DNA from: Paenibacillus nuruki | GTDB taxonomy: Bacteria; Bacillota; Bacilli; Paenibacillales; Paenibacillaceae | NCBI RefSeq assembly: GCF_001721045.1 | Contig: NZ_MDER01000048.1 | Coordinates: forward strand, 1 to 59,849 | Direction: 5' to 3' | DNA: 59,849 bases | Shown: positions 19,030-28,255 of the stretch, one piece after another | Layout of the letters: every line of letters starts with the position of its first letter | How positions within the stretch are numbered: position 1 is the stretch's first letter | The notes under the pieces: model-generated | The model's database searches: none | What the model was told of the DNA's origin: nothing | What the model saw: the letters and a program-made list of their open reading frames with translations, nothing else | Made by a program: the position numbers and the translations under genes

Positions 19030-19057
19030 TTGACGATGTGAGGTTACATAATATATA
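19030..19057 (+). promoter_or_regulatory. SigA-type promoter of sigH
   Basis: TTGACG (19030-19035) and TATATA (19052-19057) are separated by 16 bases, about 60 bases before the sigH start. Confidence 0.55.
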
Positions 19058-19115
19058 CTTGGGCTATATTTCATAGGGTAACGGAGACCTTGCGTTGCAA
19101 CCGGAGGGATTGTTT

Positions 19116-19760
19116 GTGAGTGTCGACCTCAAAGATATGATGGTGTCACCGTACGATTACCAAAGTGATGAAGATCTTGTAGAAGCCGTCCGGCAAGGCG
19201 ATTCTCAGGCACTAGAGTACTTAATTACTAAGTACAAAAATTTTGTGCGTGCGAAAGCCCGATCTTATTTTTTGATTGGTGCAGATCGCGAGGATATTGT
19301 GCAAGAAGGTATGATTGGTCTGTACAAGTCGATTCGTGACTTTAAAGGCGATAAGCTTTCTTCGTTCAAAGCCTTTGCTGAATTATGCATTACTCGTCAG
19401 ATTATTACAGCTATTAAGACGGCAACACGGCAAAAGCATATTCCGCTCAATTCGTATGTGTCACTAGACAAACCGATCTATGATGAAGATTCTGATCGAA
19501 CCCTGCTTGATGTCATTTGCGGTTCTCAGGTATCTGATCCCGAAGAGCTTGTCATTAACAAGGAAGAGTTCGTAGGATTGGAAGATAAGATGTCTGAGAT
19601 TTTGAGCGATTTGGAACGTAAAGTTCTAATGCTCTATCTGGATGGTCGTTCGTATCAGGAAATTGCGGTTGATCTTTGTCGTCATGTCAAGTCTATTGAT
19701 AATGCACTACAACGTGTCAAACGTAAACTGGAACGCTATCTCGAAGTACGTGATAATTGA
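19116..19760 (+). CDS. sigH: RNA polymerase sigma-H factor
   Basis: SigH directs transcription of early stationary-phase and sporulation genes. The 214-aa sigma-70 family protein has region 2 (DALEYLITKYKNFV-like entry, then the RSYFLIGADREDIVQEGMIG core and the -10-reading segment FAELCITRQIITAIKTATR). Region 4 carries the helix-turn-helix (RSYQEIAVDLCRHVKSIDNALQRVKRKL). The start is GTG 19116, seven bases after GGAGGG at 19103-19108. An upstream TTG at 19095 is in frame but precedes that site. Terminator at 19780. Confidence 0.97.
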   Translation: MSVDLKDMMVSPYDYQSDEDLVEAVRQGDSQALEYLITKYKNFVRAKARSYFLIGADREDIVQEGMIGLYKSIRDFKGDKLSSFKAFAELCITRQIITAIKTATRQKHIPLNSYVSLDKPIYDEDSDRTLLDVICGSQVSDPEELVINKEEFVGLEDKMSEILSDLERKVLMLYLDGRSYQEIAVDLCRHVKSIDNALQRVKRKLERYLEVRDN

Positions 19761-19779
19761 ATCCGGAAGCAATCAAGCA

Positions 19780-19806
19780 AAGACTCTTACTCTGGAGTCT
19801 TTTTTA
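19780..19806 (+). terminator. Terminator of sigH
   Basis: A 7-bp AAGACTC/GAGTCTT stem (19780-19786 with 19795-19801) is followed by TTTTT. Confidence 0.8.
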
Positions 19807-19877
19807 TTTGCTCAAGGGTGTATCAAAATAGTGACCCTATGGATGGAAAATATTTGTTAATCGTTGTGCTTTATTCG

Positions 19878-19906
19878 TTGACAGGGTTGGAACGCTATGA
19901 TAAAGT
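19878..19906 (+). promoter_or_regulatory. SigA-type promoter of secE-nusG
   Basis: A consensus TTGACA (19878-19883) and TAAAGT (19901-19906) with a 17-base spacer and an extended TG (19898-19899). The transcript would start about 170 bases before secE. Confidence 0.78.
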
Positions 19907-20080
19907 GTTTTAGGTAGGCCTAATTTCGCCTGCTTTTTAATGTGTCAACCTTTGCTTTGCGGCAAAATGATTGCATTTAAAGCAAGTGTAACCACCCTGA
20001 CCGCATGGGATGCGGAATGCACTAGTTCCAGAACTTGTGATTCTCATCATGTAACCAGATAGTCTTTTGGAGGTGTAGTC
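19907..20080 (+). other. Structured secE leader; no rpmG
   Basis: Three hairpins are visible. The first is AGGTAGGC/GCCTGCTT (19912-19919 with 19928-19935) followed by T residues. The second is CCGCAT/ATGCGG around 20001-20015. The third is an imperfect GAATGCACTAGTTC/GAACTTGTGATTC helix near 20015-20044. Bacillus carries rpmG (ribosomal protein L33) between sigH and secE. No frame here encodes the L33 cysteine motif. Confidence 0.55.
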
Positions 20081-20272
20081 GTGGCACGAAGCTTCAAGTC
20101 TGTGTTTTCCTTTTTCTCCGAAAGCTGGGCTGAACTTAAAAAGGTTCGCTGGCCTAATCGTAAAGAGCTGACTAACTATACTCTTATCGTTATTGGTACG
20201 ATTTTGTTTGTCGCCATTTATTTTTGGGTTCTAGACATCGGCATTTCCGCTGTGATCGAAGCGATAATTTAA
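20081..20272 (+). CDS. secE: Preprotein translocase subunit SecE
   Basis: SecE (63 aa) clamps and stabilises the SecY channel. The amphipathic N-terminal part holds the conserved WAELKKVRWPNRKEL, followed by one transmembrane helix (about residues 35-60). Single-span SecE is the normal Gram-positive form. GTG start after GGAGGTG at 20070-20076. It precedes nusG by 22 bases. Confidence 0.96.
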   Translation: MARSFKSVFSFFSESWAELKKVRWPNRKELTNYTLIVIGTILFVAIYFWVLDIGISAVIEAII

Positions 20273-20294
20273 GAAGGGTTCCAGGTGGCTTGAT

Positions 20295-20828
20295 ATGGAA
20301 AAGAGATGGTACGTCGTTCATACCTATTCAGGGTATGAGAACAAAGTCAAAGCCAATTTAGAAAAACGCGTTGAGTCTATGGGCATGGAAGACAAAATTT
20401 TCCGCGTTCTTGTTCCTATGGAAGAAGAAGTGGTAAACAAAGACGGTAAGAAAAAAACCGTTATGCGTAAAGTTTACCCCGGTTATGTTCTTGTCGAAAT
20501 GGTTCAAACTGACGATTCTTGGTATGTTGTGCGTAATACTCCTGGTGTAACTGGCTTTGTCGGTTCAACAGGTGCTGGCTCTAAGCCAACCGCATTACTA
20601 CCAGAAGAAGTAGAACAAATTCTCAAACACATGGGTATGGATGAGCCGAAGGAAACTATTGAATTCGACATCAATGAATCTGTACGCATTAAAGTAGGAC
20701 CGTTTGCGAACTTTGTTGGCTCCGTGGAAGAAATTTTGGTTGAAAAGAGCAAGCTGAAAGTACATGTTAACATGTTCGGACGGGAAACCCCGCTTGAGCT
20801 AGATTATACTCAAGTGGAAAAGATATAG
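20295..20828 (+). CDS. nusG: Transcription termination/antitermination protein NusG
   Basis: NusG (177 aa) binds RNA polymerase and couples it to ribosomes and termination. The NGN domain (about 1-115) starts KRWYVVHTYSGYENKVKANLEKR and contains PGYVLVEM. The KOW domain (about 125-177) holds VRIKVGPFANFVGSVEEI. GGTGG precedes the ATG. Second gene after secE, as in most bacteria. Confidence 0.97.
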   Translation: MEKRWYVVHTYSGYENKVKANLEKRVESMGMEDKIFRVLVPMEEEVVNKDGKKKTVMRKVYPGYVLVEMVQTDDSWYVVRNTPGVTGFVGSTGAGSKPTALLPEEVEQILKHMGMDEPKETIEFDINESVRIKVGPFANFVGSVEEILVEKSKLKVHVNMFGRETPLELDYTQVEKI

Positions 20829-20910
20829 TAGGTTTCTAGGATGACACGGGGAATCATTGATGATCTCGTATCACAATGGCTCCTGACCAGTGCTTCCAGT
20901 TTTACCGCAC

Positions 20911-20939
20911 TTATATGATCATTTCGATTTTCGTATAAT
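20911..20939 (+). promoter_or_regulatory. Promoter of rplK-rplA
   Basis: TTATAT (20911-20916) and TATAAT (20934-20939) are separated by 17 bases. The transcript would begin just before the L1-type hairpin at 20952. Confidence 0.65.
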
Positions 20940-20951
20940 GCGGCGTTTTGC

Positions 20952-20980
20952 GTGGGAGGGCAGCAATGTCCGTCTACCAC
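20952..20980 (+). promoter_or_regulatory. L1-type binding hairpin before rplK
   Basis: GTGG (20952-20955) pairs with CCAC (20977-20980), and an inner GGG/TCC pairing and asymmetric loop lie between. The same GTGGGAGG...ACCAC design recurs before rplA. It resembles the L1-binding stalk of 23S rRNA, which L1 is known to use for autoregulation. The assignment is by form and context only. Confidence 0.55.
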
Positions 20981-21002
20981 TATTCGCAAGGAGGTGTTTT
21001 AC

Positions 21003-21428
21003 ATGGCTAAAAAGGTAATCAAAATGGTGAAACTGCAAATTCCAGCGGGTAAAGCGAATCCGGCTCCTCCAGTAGGTCCGGCATTGGGTCAAGCAGGTGT
21101 CAACATCATGGCATTCTGTAAAGAATTCAACGCTCGTACAGCTGATCAAGCAGGTTTGATCATTCCGGTTGAAATCACAGTGTTTGAAGATCGTTCTTTC
21201 ACTTTCATCACTAAAACTCCACCGGCTGCAGTTCTTTTGAAAGTTGCTGCTAAGATCGAAAAAGGATCTGGCGAACCTAATAAGAAAAAAGTTGCAGTTG
21301 TTAAACGTTCCGCAGTTCGTGAAATTGCAGAACAAAAAATGCCTGACTTGAATGCAGCGTCCGTAGAAGCGGCGATGTTGATGGTTGAAGGTACAGCACG
21401 TAGCATGGGTATCACGATCGAAGACTAA
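21003..21428 (+). CDS. rplK: 50S ribosomal protein L11
   Basis: L11 (141 aa) forms the GTPase-associated centre with 23S rRNA and is needed for RelA and factor function. The N-terminal domain has the proline-rich [21 protein letters not shown], and the C-terminal RNA-binding domain ends MGITIED. ATG 21003 lies after AAGGAGG; an in-frame extension to 20952 is the leader hairpin. Confidence 0.98.
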   Translation: MAKKVIKMVKLQIPAGKANPAPPVGPALGQAGVNIMAFCKEFNARTADQAGLIIPVEITVFEDRSFTFITKTPPAAVLLKVAAKIEKGSGEPNKKKVAVVKRSAVREIAEQKMPDLNAASVEAAMLMVEGTARSMGITIED

Positions 21429-21481
21429 TTCACTCTTGTAGTGAATAGTCTCAGTACTGAGTTCGTATGAATTCAGTAATT

Positions 21482-21507
21482 GTGGGAGGAATATCCGCTA
21501 ATACCAC
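21482..21507 (+). promoter_or_regulatory. L1-type binding hairpin before rplA
   Basis: GTGG (21482-21485) pairs with CCAC (21504-21507), with GG/CC (21488-21489 with 21495-21496) inside. It ends four bases before the AAGGAGG of rplA, so bound L1 could block its own translation. It is the second copy of the element before rplK. Confidence 0.55.
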
Positions 21508-21523
21508 AAAGGAGGAATATAAA

Positions 21524-22216
21524 ATGGCTAAACACGGTAAAAAATATTTAGAAGCTGTTAAGCTTATTGATAGCGAAGCAACTTACGAGCCTTCAGAAGC
21601 TGTTGATCTAGTGAAAAAGGCATCTACTGCAAAATTCGACGAAACTGTTGAAGCAGCAGTACGTTTGGGCGTAGACCCACGTAAACAAGACCAAGCTGTT
21701 CGTGGTGTAGTTGTATTGCCACACGGTACTGGTAAAACTCAACGTGTCTTGGTATTCGCTAAAGGAGAAAAAGCAAAAGAAGCAGAAGCTGCTGGAGCTG
21801 ATTTCGTAGGCGATCAAGATATGATTAACAAAATCCAACAAGGATGGTTCGAATTTGATGTCTGCGTAGCTACGCCTGACATGATGAGCGAAGTTGGTAA
21901 ATTGGGTCGTTTGCTTGGTGGTAAAGGTCTTATGCCTAACCCTAAAGCCGGCACAGTAACTTTCGACGTTACCAAAGCTGTTCAAGAAATCAAAGCTGGT
22001 AAAATCGAATACCGTTTAGACAAAGCAGGACAAATTCACGCTCCTATCGGTAAAGTATCTTTCTCTGCTGAGCAATTAAACGAGAACCTTAAAGCTCTTG
22101 TTGAAGCTCTTAACCGCGCTAAACCAGCTGCGGCTAAAGGTATCTACCTTAAAAACATTGCGATTTCTTCGACAATGGGACCAAGCGCACGCGTAAACGC
22201 TTCTATCTACAAATAA
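21524..22216 (+). CDS. rplA: 50S ribosomal protein L1
   Basis: L1 (230 aa) forms the mobile stalk at the E site and is the usual translational repressor of its own operon. Typical blocks are the first domain start [11 protein letters not shown], the inserted domain with [13 protein letters not shown], and the [12 protein letters not shown] loop. ATG 21524 follows AAGGAGG at 21509-21515; the frame upstream to 21467 is the leader. Confidence 0.98.
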   Translation: MAKHGKKYLEAVKLIDSEATYEPSEAVDLVKKASTAKFDETVEAAVRLGVDPRKQDQAVRGVVVLPHGTGKTQRVLVFAKGEKAKEAEAAGADFVGDQDMINKIQQGWFEFDVCVATPDMMSEVGKLGRLLGGKGLMPNPKAGTVTFDVTKAVQEIKAGKIEYRLDKAGQIHAPIGKVSFSAEQLNENLKALVEALNRAKPAAAKGIYLKNIAISSTMGPSARVNASIYK

Positions 22217-22223
22217 TTAGTTG

Positions 22224-22252
22224 TTGACAATAGTCAATATACTTGATATTAT
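22224..22252 (+). promoter_or_regulatory. SigA-type promoter of rplJ-rplL
   Basis: A consensus TTGACA (22224-22229) and TATTAT (22247-22252) with a 17-base spacer and a TG extension at 22244-22245. Confidence 0.85.
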
Positions 22253-22299
22253 GTAAAAGTTGTGAATATGCTTGAACTTTGTACTTGCATTTACATTTG

Positions 22300-22449
22300 A
22301 ATATGTTTAACCGTAGACAGTAGGTGCTGTAACAGGCTTAATTTCCTACCGAGGTGTTATGATAGAATACCGGATACTTGAGAGCGCAGATTAGTCTGCG
22401 TCTCGGTTCCGCTCAATCAAGCCTTCGTCATTCTGCGGGGGCTTTTTTT
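22300..22449 (+). ncRNA. L10 leader RNA with terminal hairpin
   Basis: The leader has the sequence landmarks of the ribosomal protein L10 leader: CCGTAGACAGTAGGTGC, CAGGCTTAATTTCCTACCGAGG, and a closing hairpin. The closing stem (AAGCCTTCGT from 22419 with the GC-rich arm ending at 22443, several G-U pairs) is followed by seven T residues, so it looks like an attenuator. L10 bound to L12 is known to repress via this leader. Confidence 0.82.
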
Positions 22450-22529
22450 AATGTCCGTGTAGGAAAGTCTTTTCTTCTGACTTCTACGGAAACAGAGAAA
22501 AGCTAGAATACGATCAGGAGGTGTCCAAT

Positions 22530-23033
22530 TTGGCAAACGCAAAAGTAATCCATGCAAAACAAGAAGCGGTAGAAGTTGTTGCAGCAAAATTGCGCGAAAG
22601 CACAACTACTGTTGTAGCTGACTATCGTGGTCTAAACGTAGCTCAAATTACAGAATTACGTAAGCAATTACGTGAAGCTGGAGTTGAGTTCCAAGTATTG
22701 AAAAATACATTGGTTCGTCGTGCTACTGAATCTGCTGATCTTGCTGGTTTGAATGAAATTCTTACCGGTCCTACTGCTATTGCTTTCAGTAAAGATGATG
22801 CAATTGCTCCAGCTAAAATTTTGAATGACTTCGCTAAGAAAAACGAAGCTCTTCAATTAAAAGGTGGAGTGGTTGAAGGACGTATTGTTGGAGCTGAAGA
22901 AATCAAAGCGTTGGCAGAATTGCCATCACGCGAAGGTTTGTTGTCTATGCTTCTCAGCGTGCTTCAAGCACCAATGCGCGGTTTTGCACTGGCTGTCAAA
23001 GCTGTTGCAGAAAAAGAAGAGCAAAGCGCGTAA
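22530..23033 (+). CDS. rplJ: 50S ribosomal protein L10
   Basis: L10 (167 aa) anchors L7/L12 dimers to the ribosome and regulates its own operon. It has the family segment [23 protein letters not shown] and a C-terminal helix for L12 dimers ([10 protein letters not shown]...AVAEK). The start is TTG 22530, nine bases after GGAGG at 22517-22521. An in-frame GTG at 22521 overlaps that binding site and is rejected. Confidence 0.96.
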   Translation: MANAKVIHAKQEAVEVVAAKLRESTTTVVADYRGLNVAQITELRKQLREAGVEFQVLKNTLVRRATESADLAGLNEILTGPTAIAFSKDDAIAPAKILNDFAKKNEALQLKGGVVEGRIVGAEEIKALAELPSREGLLSMLLSVLQAPMRGFALAVKAVAEKEEQSA

Positions 23034-23135
23034 GCTTTTTGCTCAACCGTTACATCTGTTTAACAGATATAACGATGGCTGTGTGATCAGCTAAAATCGA
23101 TTTAAAAATAAAACCATTATATGGAGGGTTTACAA

Positions 23136-23498
23136 ATGAGTAACGAACAAATCCTTGAAGCCATCAAAGGCATGACAGTTCTTGAATTAAACGATCTTGT
23201 AAAAGCAATTGAAGAAGAATTCGGCGTAACTGCTGCTGCTCCTGTAGCTGCTGCTGGTACTGGTGGCGGCGAAGCTGCTGCTGAGCAAACAGAATTCGAA
23301 GTTATCTTGACTTCTGCTGGCGGATCTAAAATCAACGTAATCAAAGCAGTACGCGAAATCACTGGTCTTGGCTTGAAAGAAGCTAAAGAAGTAGTAGACA
23401 ACGCTCCTAAAGCAATCAAAGAAAACGTTGCTAAAGAAGAAGCTGATTCTATCAAAGAAAAATTAGAAGCAGCTGGCGCATCTGTAGAAGTAAAATAA
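23136..23498 (+). CDS. rplL: 50S ribosomal protein L7/L12
   Basis: L7/L12 (120 aa) recruits translation factors. The N-terminal dimer domain ([26 protein letters not shown]), an alanine/glycine-rich hinge (about 35-52) and the C-terminal factor-binding domain ([20 protein letters not shown]) are complete. ATG 23136 follows GGAGGG at 23123-23128. Two hairpins follow the gene. Confidence 0.98.
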   Translation: MSNEQILEAIKGMTVLELNDLVKAIEEEFGVTAAAPVAAAGTGGGEAAAEQTEFEVILTSAGGSKINVIKAVREITGLGLKEAKEVVDNAPKAIKENVAKEEADSIKEKLEAAGASVEVK

Positions 23499-23516
23499 GA
23501 GGTTTCCTCTTATTTT
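23492..23516 (+). other. Hairpin spanning the rplL stop codon
   Basis: A perfect 11-bp stem (23492-23502 with 23506-23516) with a 3-base loop includes the TAA stop. It precedes the main terminator by a few bases and may slow RNA polymerase or stabilise the mRNA end. Confidence 0.55.
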
Positions 23517-23519
23517 CGG

Positions 23520-23554
23520 CAAACCCCTTGAATTCGTTCAAGGGGTTTGTTTTG
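23520..23554 (+). terminator. Terminator after rplL
   Basis: A perfect 13-bp stem (23520-23532 with 23537-23549), TTCG loop, then TTTT. Some read-through into the next gene is likely because its start is only 32 bases later. Confidence 0.9.
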
Positions 23555-23585
23555 TAGATCAGCTTGAAAAGAGGGAGCGGAGAAT

Positions 23586-24182
23586 ATGGGAGACCATTAT
23601 TATTCCAATCAGCCAGGAGCGGCACACGATCGGCGAGTCCTGGAAGCAACCTTGCGAGGTAAAGTATTTCGTTTTACAAGCGATGCCGGTGTCTTTTCCA
23701 AAACAGGTATTGACTATGGAAGCCGGGTCTTAATTGAAGCAATAGATATTGCTGAGAATGCTCATGTGTTAGATGTAGGTTGTGGTTATGGACCTATGGG
23801 GCTATCTGCGGCTTATCTTGCGACTAAAGGTCATGTAACGATGGTTGATGTGAACGAAAGAGCTGTTCAGTTGGCAAAAGAAAATGCTAAATTGAATGGG
23901 ATCAGTAACGTAACTATTTTGGAAAGTGATTTGTTTAGTGCAGTCAAAGGAAAGATGTTTGATGTGATTCTGACAAATCCACCTATTCGTGCAGGTAAAT
24001 CGACAGTTCACACTATTTTTGAAGAGGCAGCAGAGCATTTGCATAAAGGTGGTACACTGTGGATTGTGATTCAGAAGAAACAGGGTGCTCCTTCAGCCAA
24101 AGCAAAATTGGAAGAATTGTTTGATACTGTAGAGGAAGTAACAAAAGATAAAGGCTATCGGATTTTCAAAGCTACTAAATAA
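23586..24182 (+). CDS. RsmC-like class I SAM-dependent methyltransferase
   Basis: The 198-aa protein has a Rossmann methyltransferase fold: the SAM loop VLDVGCGYGPMG (about residues 60-71), an acidic MVDVNERAV at strand 2, and the NPPIRAG active-site motif. This NPPI/F form is typical of enzymes that methylate amino groups of guanine in rRNA, such as RsmC (16S G1207). Bacillus YbxB at the same place between rplL and rpoB is the counterpart. GAGGGAGCGGAG precedes the start. The rRNA target is inferred. Confidence 0.88.
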   Translation: MGDHYYSNQPGAAHDRRVLEATLRGKVFRFTSDAGVFSKTGIDYGSRVLIEAIDIAENAHVLDVGCGYGPMGLSAAYLATKGHVTMVDVNERAVQLAKENAKLNGISNVTILESDLFSAVKGKMFDVILTNPPIRAGKSTVHTIFEEAAEHLHKGGTLWIVIQKKQGAPSAKAKLEELFDTVEEVTKDKGYRIFKATK

Positions 24183-24199
24183 AAGTTGCTTTAGGATCA

Positions 24200-24228
24200 T
24201 TGACTCGAAGTTCTGAACATGGTATGAT
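24200..24228 (+). promoter_or_regulatory. SigA-type promoter of rpoB-rpoC
   Basis: TTGACT (24200-24205) and TATGAT (24223-24228) are separated by 17 bases. It lies about 320 bases before rpoB and so gives a long leader. Confidence 0.78.
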
Positions 24229-24366
24229 TACAAAATGTCAGTATTAAGATGCCCTTCTTGGCTTTAGTTTTCTGAAATAATCATGAAAATTAGTCATCCA
24301 TGAAGGTGTTTAATATTGTCTATAATCGTATATTAAGGGGTATTTCGGTCAATTTCAGCCGTAATA

Positions 24367-24418
24367 CAGCATTCAAATGTGTAATCACATTCGTTGGTAG
24401 TTGATGCTGCTCTTTTTT
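24367..24418 (+). terminator. Terminator-like hairpin inside the rpoB leader
   Basis: CAGCAT (24367-24372) pairs with ATGCTG (24404-24409), with inner CAA/TTG and AATGTG/CACATT pairings possible. CTCTTTTTT follows. It lies ~130 bases before rpoB and resembles an attenuator. The rest of 24230-24550 holds no gene. Confidence 0.5.
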
Positions 24419-24550
24419 CGAAAGTATTCGATAAGGGCTTTTCTCTATTTTATGGATGTGAACTTCTATGTATGCACCTATTATACGTGATCCAAACAGT
24501 AGTTCGCAATGAAATTTTTAAGCGAGTAGACATTAAGGGGTGAGTTTAAG

Positions 24551-27500
24551 TTGGCAGGACATCTTGTTCAATATGGTCGACGCACTCGGCGAAGTTATGC
24601 ACGAATTAACGAAGTTCTTGAAGTACCTAACCTGATCGAAATCCAACAGAAATCATATCAGTGGTTTTTGGAAGAAGGTTTGCGCGAAATGTTTCACGAT
24701 ATCTCGCCAATCCAAGATTTTACAGGCAATTTGGTTCTCGAGTTCATCGATTACAGCCTTGGTGAGCCGAAATATACAGTAGACGACGCAAAAGAGCGTG
24801 ACGTTACTTATTCTGCTCCACTTCGGGTAAAAGTCCGTCTTATCAACAGAGAAACGGGTGAAGTCAAAGAGCAGGAAGTATTTATGGGTGATTTCCCGTT
24901 GATGACGGAAACCGGTACCTTTGTTATTAATGGTGCAGAACGGGTTATTGTCAGCCAGTTGGTTCGCTCTCCCAGCGTCTATTTCAGCACTAAAGTCGAT
25001 AAGAATGGTAAAACATCATATACTGCTACAGTTATTCCTAACCGTGGCGCATGGCTTGAACTTGAAATGGATGCTAAGGATATCATTTATGTTCGTATTG
25101 ACCGTACTCGTAAGATTCCAGTTACAGTACTATTGCGTGCACTTGGATTCGGTACAGATGCTGAAATCCTAGACCTACTTGGTAACGATGAATATATCCG
25201 CAATACTTTAGATAAAGATAACACGGATTCTACAGACAAAGCGCTGATTGAAATTTATGAGCGTCTTCGTCCAGGTGAACCACCAACTCTCGACAATGCG
25301 AAGAGCTTGTTAGTAGCGCGTTTCTTTGATCCAAAACGCTATGATCTTGCAAACGTAGGTCGTTACAAAATCAACAAAAAACTCCATATCAAAAACCGTC
25401 TTTTCAACCAACGTTTGGCTGAGACGCTAATTGATACGGATACTGGTGAAATTATTGCTGAAGCTGGACAAATGGTAGACCGTCGTCTTTTAGACGAAAT
25501 CATGCCGTATTTGGAAGGCGATTTGAATCATAAAACATATCACGTAGCTGGCGGCGTATTGGATGATAATGATATCCCAATGCAAAGCATCAATGTATTC
25601 TCTCCAATCGAAGATGGTAAAGTTGTGACTTTGATTGCGAACGGAATTATTGATAAAACAGTTAAAAATATTACTCCAGCTGACATTATCGCTTCAATCA
25701 GTTATTTCTTGAACTTGTTGAACGGTATTGGCGATACAGATGATATCGATCACTTGGGTAACCGTCGTTTGCGCTCTGTAGGTGAACTTTTACAAAACCA
25801 ATTCCGTATCGGTTTGTCCCGTATGGAACGTGTGGTTCGTGAAAGAATGTCTATTCAAGATGCTAACGTCATTACACCACAAGCTTTGATCAATATACGT
25901 CCTGTTATTGCATCGATTAAAGAGTTCTTCGGTAGCTCCCAGCTTTCACAGTTTATGGACCAAACGAACCCATTGGGTGAATTGACGCACAAACGTCGTT
26001 TATCTGCTTTGGGACCCGGCGGTTTGACTCGTGAACGTGCAGGCTTTGAAGTTCGTGACGTCCATCACAGTCACTATGGCCGTATGTGTCCGATCGAGAC
26101 TCCAGAGGGACCGAATATCGGTTTGATTAACTCCTTGTCTACATTTGCACGTATCAATGAGTATGGCTTTATTGAAGCTCCATACCGTCGTGTAGATCCT
26201 AAGACAAATCGTGTTACAGATCAAATTGATTATTTGACTGCTGATGAAGAAGATAACTATGTTGTTGCTCAGGCGAATGCAGCGTTGAATGAAGACGGAT
26301 CTTTCACTGACGAAATGGTTATCGTTCGTTATAACAAACAAGCGGATAACATTTTACCAATGCCAAATGAACGTGTTGATTATATGGACGTATCCCCTAA
26401 ACAGGTTGTGTCTGTAGCAACAGCATTGATTCCTTTCTTGGAAAATGATGACTCCAACCGTGCATTGATGGGTTCTAACATGCAGCGTCAGGCGGTTCCT
26501 TTGCTTATTCCTAAAGCACCACTTGTTGGTACTGGTATGGAGCATAAAGCAGCAAAAGATTCAGGCGTTTGTATCGTAAGTAAACATGACGGAATCGTTG
26601 AACGTTCTACTGCTAACGAGATTACAGTACGTCGTATTGAACTCGTAGATGGCAAAGAAGTAAAAGGCGATCTTGTTAAACATAAATTACACAAATTTAT
26701 GAGATCGAATCAGGGAACTTGTATTAATCAACGTCCTATCGTTAAAACAGGCGATTACGTTCAAAAAGGAGATATCCTTGCTGACGGTCCTTCGACTGAG
26801 ATGGGCGAGATTGCTTTAGGACGTAACGTAGTCGTTGCCTTCATGACTTGGGAAGGTTACAACTATGAAGATGCGATCCTATTGAGTGAAAAACTTGTTA
26901 AGGAGGATGTATACACTTCGATTCATATCGAGGAATACGAATCTGAAGCTCGTGACACTAAACTTGGACCTGAAGAAATCACACGTGATATTCCTAACGT
27001 TGGTGAAGAAGCACTCAAAAATCTTGACGAACGCGGAATTATTCGTATCGGTGCTGAAATTGCTGCTGGTGATATTCTTGTTGGTAAAGTAACACCTAAA
27101 GGTGTAACTGAACTAACTGCTGAAGAACGCCTTCTGCACGCTATCTTTGGTGAAAAAGCTCGTGAAGTTCGTGACACTAGTCTTCGTGTACCGCATGGTA
27201 CTGATGGTATTGTTGTGGACGTTAAAGTATTCACTAGAGAAAATGGCGATGAGTTGCCACCAGGTGTTAATCACTTGGTACGTGCATATATTGCGCAAAA
27301 ACGTAAAATCTCTGAAGGCGATAAAATGGCGGGACGACATGGTAACAAAGGTGTTGTAGCACGTATTTTGCCGGAAGAAGATATGCCGTTTATGCCTGAT
27401 GGTACTCCAGTACAAGTTGTATTGAATCCACTAGGTGTACCTTCCCGTATGAACATCGGTCAGATTCTTGAAGTCCATTTAGGTATGGCTTCTATGAAAC

Positions 27501-28099
27501 TTGGTATTCATGTTGCTACACCAGTATTTGATGGAGCAAAAGAGTATGATGTATTTGATACGATGGAAGAAGCAGGTATGCAACGTAACGGTAAAACGAT
27601 CCTTTATGATGGTAGAACCGGTGAAGAATTTGAACGTGAAGTAACTGTTGGTGTCATGCATATGATCAAGCTGGCACACATGGTTGATGATAAAATCCAT
27701 GCTCGTTCTACAGGTCCTTACTCTTTGGTTACGCAACAGCCGTTGGGTGGTAAAGCTCAATTTGGTGGACAGCGTTTCGGGGAGATGGAAGTATGGGCAC
27801 TTGAAGCTTATGGTGCTGCTTACACCCTACAAGAAATCCTTACAGTCAAATCTGATGATGTCGTTGGTCGTGTGAAAACATACGAATCCATCGTTAAAGG
27901 CGAGAATGTTCCTGAACCAGGTGTTCCTGAGTCATTCAAAGTTCTAATCAAAGAATTGCAAAGTTTGGGTATGGACGTCAAAATTCTCAATGAAAATGAG
28001 AATGAGATCGAAATGCGAGAATTGGATGATGAAGAAGAGGCGAGCACGAACGATAAGCTCAGTCTTAATCTAGAAGGTTCTGAAGTCGGAGCCGAGTAA
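24551..28099 (+). CDS. rpoB: DNA-directed RNA polymerase subunit beta
   Basis: RpoB (1182 aa) is the beta subunit that forms one side of the active-site cleft. The rifampicin-pocket segment ([15 protein letters not shown], then [13 protein letters not shown]) is wild type at the usual resistance positions. The C-terminal parts with [16 protein letters not shown] and [21 protein letters not shown] are intact. The tail after [12 protein letters not shown] is acidic. The start is TTG 24551, after AAGGGGTGAG. Followed by rpoC. Confidence 0.98.
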   Translation: MAGHLVQYGRRTRRSYARINEVLEVPNLIEIQQKSYQWFLEEGLREMFHDISPIQDFTGNLVLEFIDYSLGEPKYTVDDAKERDVTYSAPLRVKVRLINRETGEVKEQEVFMGDFPLMTETGTFVINGAERVIVSQLVRSPSVYFSTKVDKNGKTSYTATVIPNRGAWLELEMDAKDIIYVRIDRTRKIPVTVLLRALGFGTDAEILDLLGNDEYIRNTLDKDNTDSTDKALIEIYERLRPGEPPTLDNAKSLLVARFFDPKRYDLANVGRYKINKKLHIKNRLFNQRLAETLIDTDTGEIIAEAGQMVDRRLLDEIMPYLEGDLNHKTYHVAGGVLDDNDIPMQSINVFSPIEDGKVVTLIANGIIDKTVKNITPADIIASISYFLNLLNGIGDTDDIDHLGNRRLRSVGELLQNQFRIGLSRMERVVRERMSIQDANVITPQALINIRPVIASIKEFFGSSQLSQFMDQTNPLGELTHKRRLSALGPGGLTRERAGFEVRDVHHSHYGRMCPIETPEGPNIGLINSLSTFARINEYGFIEAPYRRVDPKTNRVTDQIDYLTADEEDNYVVAQANAALNEDGSFTDEMVIVRYNKQADNILPMPNERVDYMDVSPKQVVSVATALIPFLENDDSNRALMGSNMQRQAVPLLIPKAPLVGTGMEHKAAKDSGVCIVSKHDGIVERSTANEITVRRIELVDGKEVKGDLVKHKLHKFMRSNQGTCINQRPIVKTGDYVQKGDILADGPSTEMGEIALGRNVVVAFMTWEGYNYEDAILLSEKLVKEDVYTSIHIEEYESEARDTKLGPEEITRDIPNVGEEALKNLDERGIIRIGAEIAAGDILVGKVTPKGVTELTAEERLLHAIFGEKAREVRDTSLRVPHGTDGIVVDVKVFTRENGDELPPGVNHLVRAYIAQKRKISEGDKMAGRHGNKGVVARILPEEDMPFMPDGTPVQVVLNPLGVPSRMNIGQILEVHLGMASMKLGIHVATPVFDGAKEYDVFDTMEEAGMQRNGKTILYDGRTGEEFEREVTVGVMHMIKLAHMVDDKIHARSTGPYSLVTQQPLGGKAQFGGQRFGEMEVWALEAYGAAYTLQEILTVKSDDVVGRVKTYESIVKGENVPEPGVPESFKVLIKELQSLGMDVKILNENENEIEMRELDDEEEASTNDKLSLNLEGSEVGAE

Positions 28100-28139
28100 C
28101 TATTGCCACTACACATTCCCTATGTGATCTAACAATGAA

Positions 28140-28168
28140 GATAGACCGGAGATTTATCCCGGTCTATC
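28140..28168 (+). other. Hairpin between rpoB and rpoC
   Basis: A 10-bp stem GATAGACCGG/CCGGTCTATC (28140-28149 with 28159-28168) is followed by only weak T content. Pausing or RNA processing between rpoB and rpoC is more likely than full termination. Confidence 0.6.
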
Positions 28169-28255
28169 CCTTATTGATGAGAGGGTATATGGGAATTCAT
28201 ACAGTTTTTGATAAGAATGACAATAAACAGGATTTGGCCTTAGGAGGGGTGTCTT

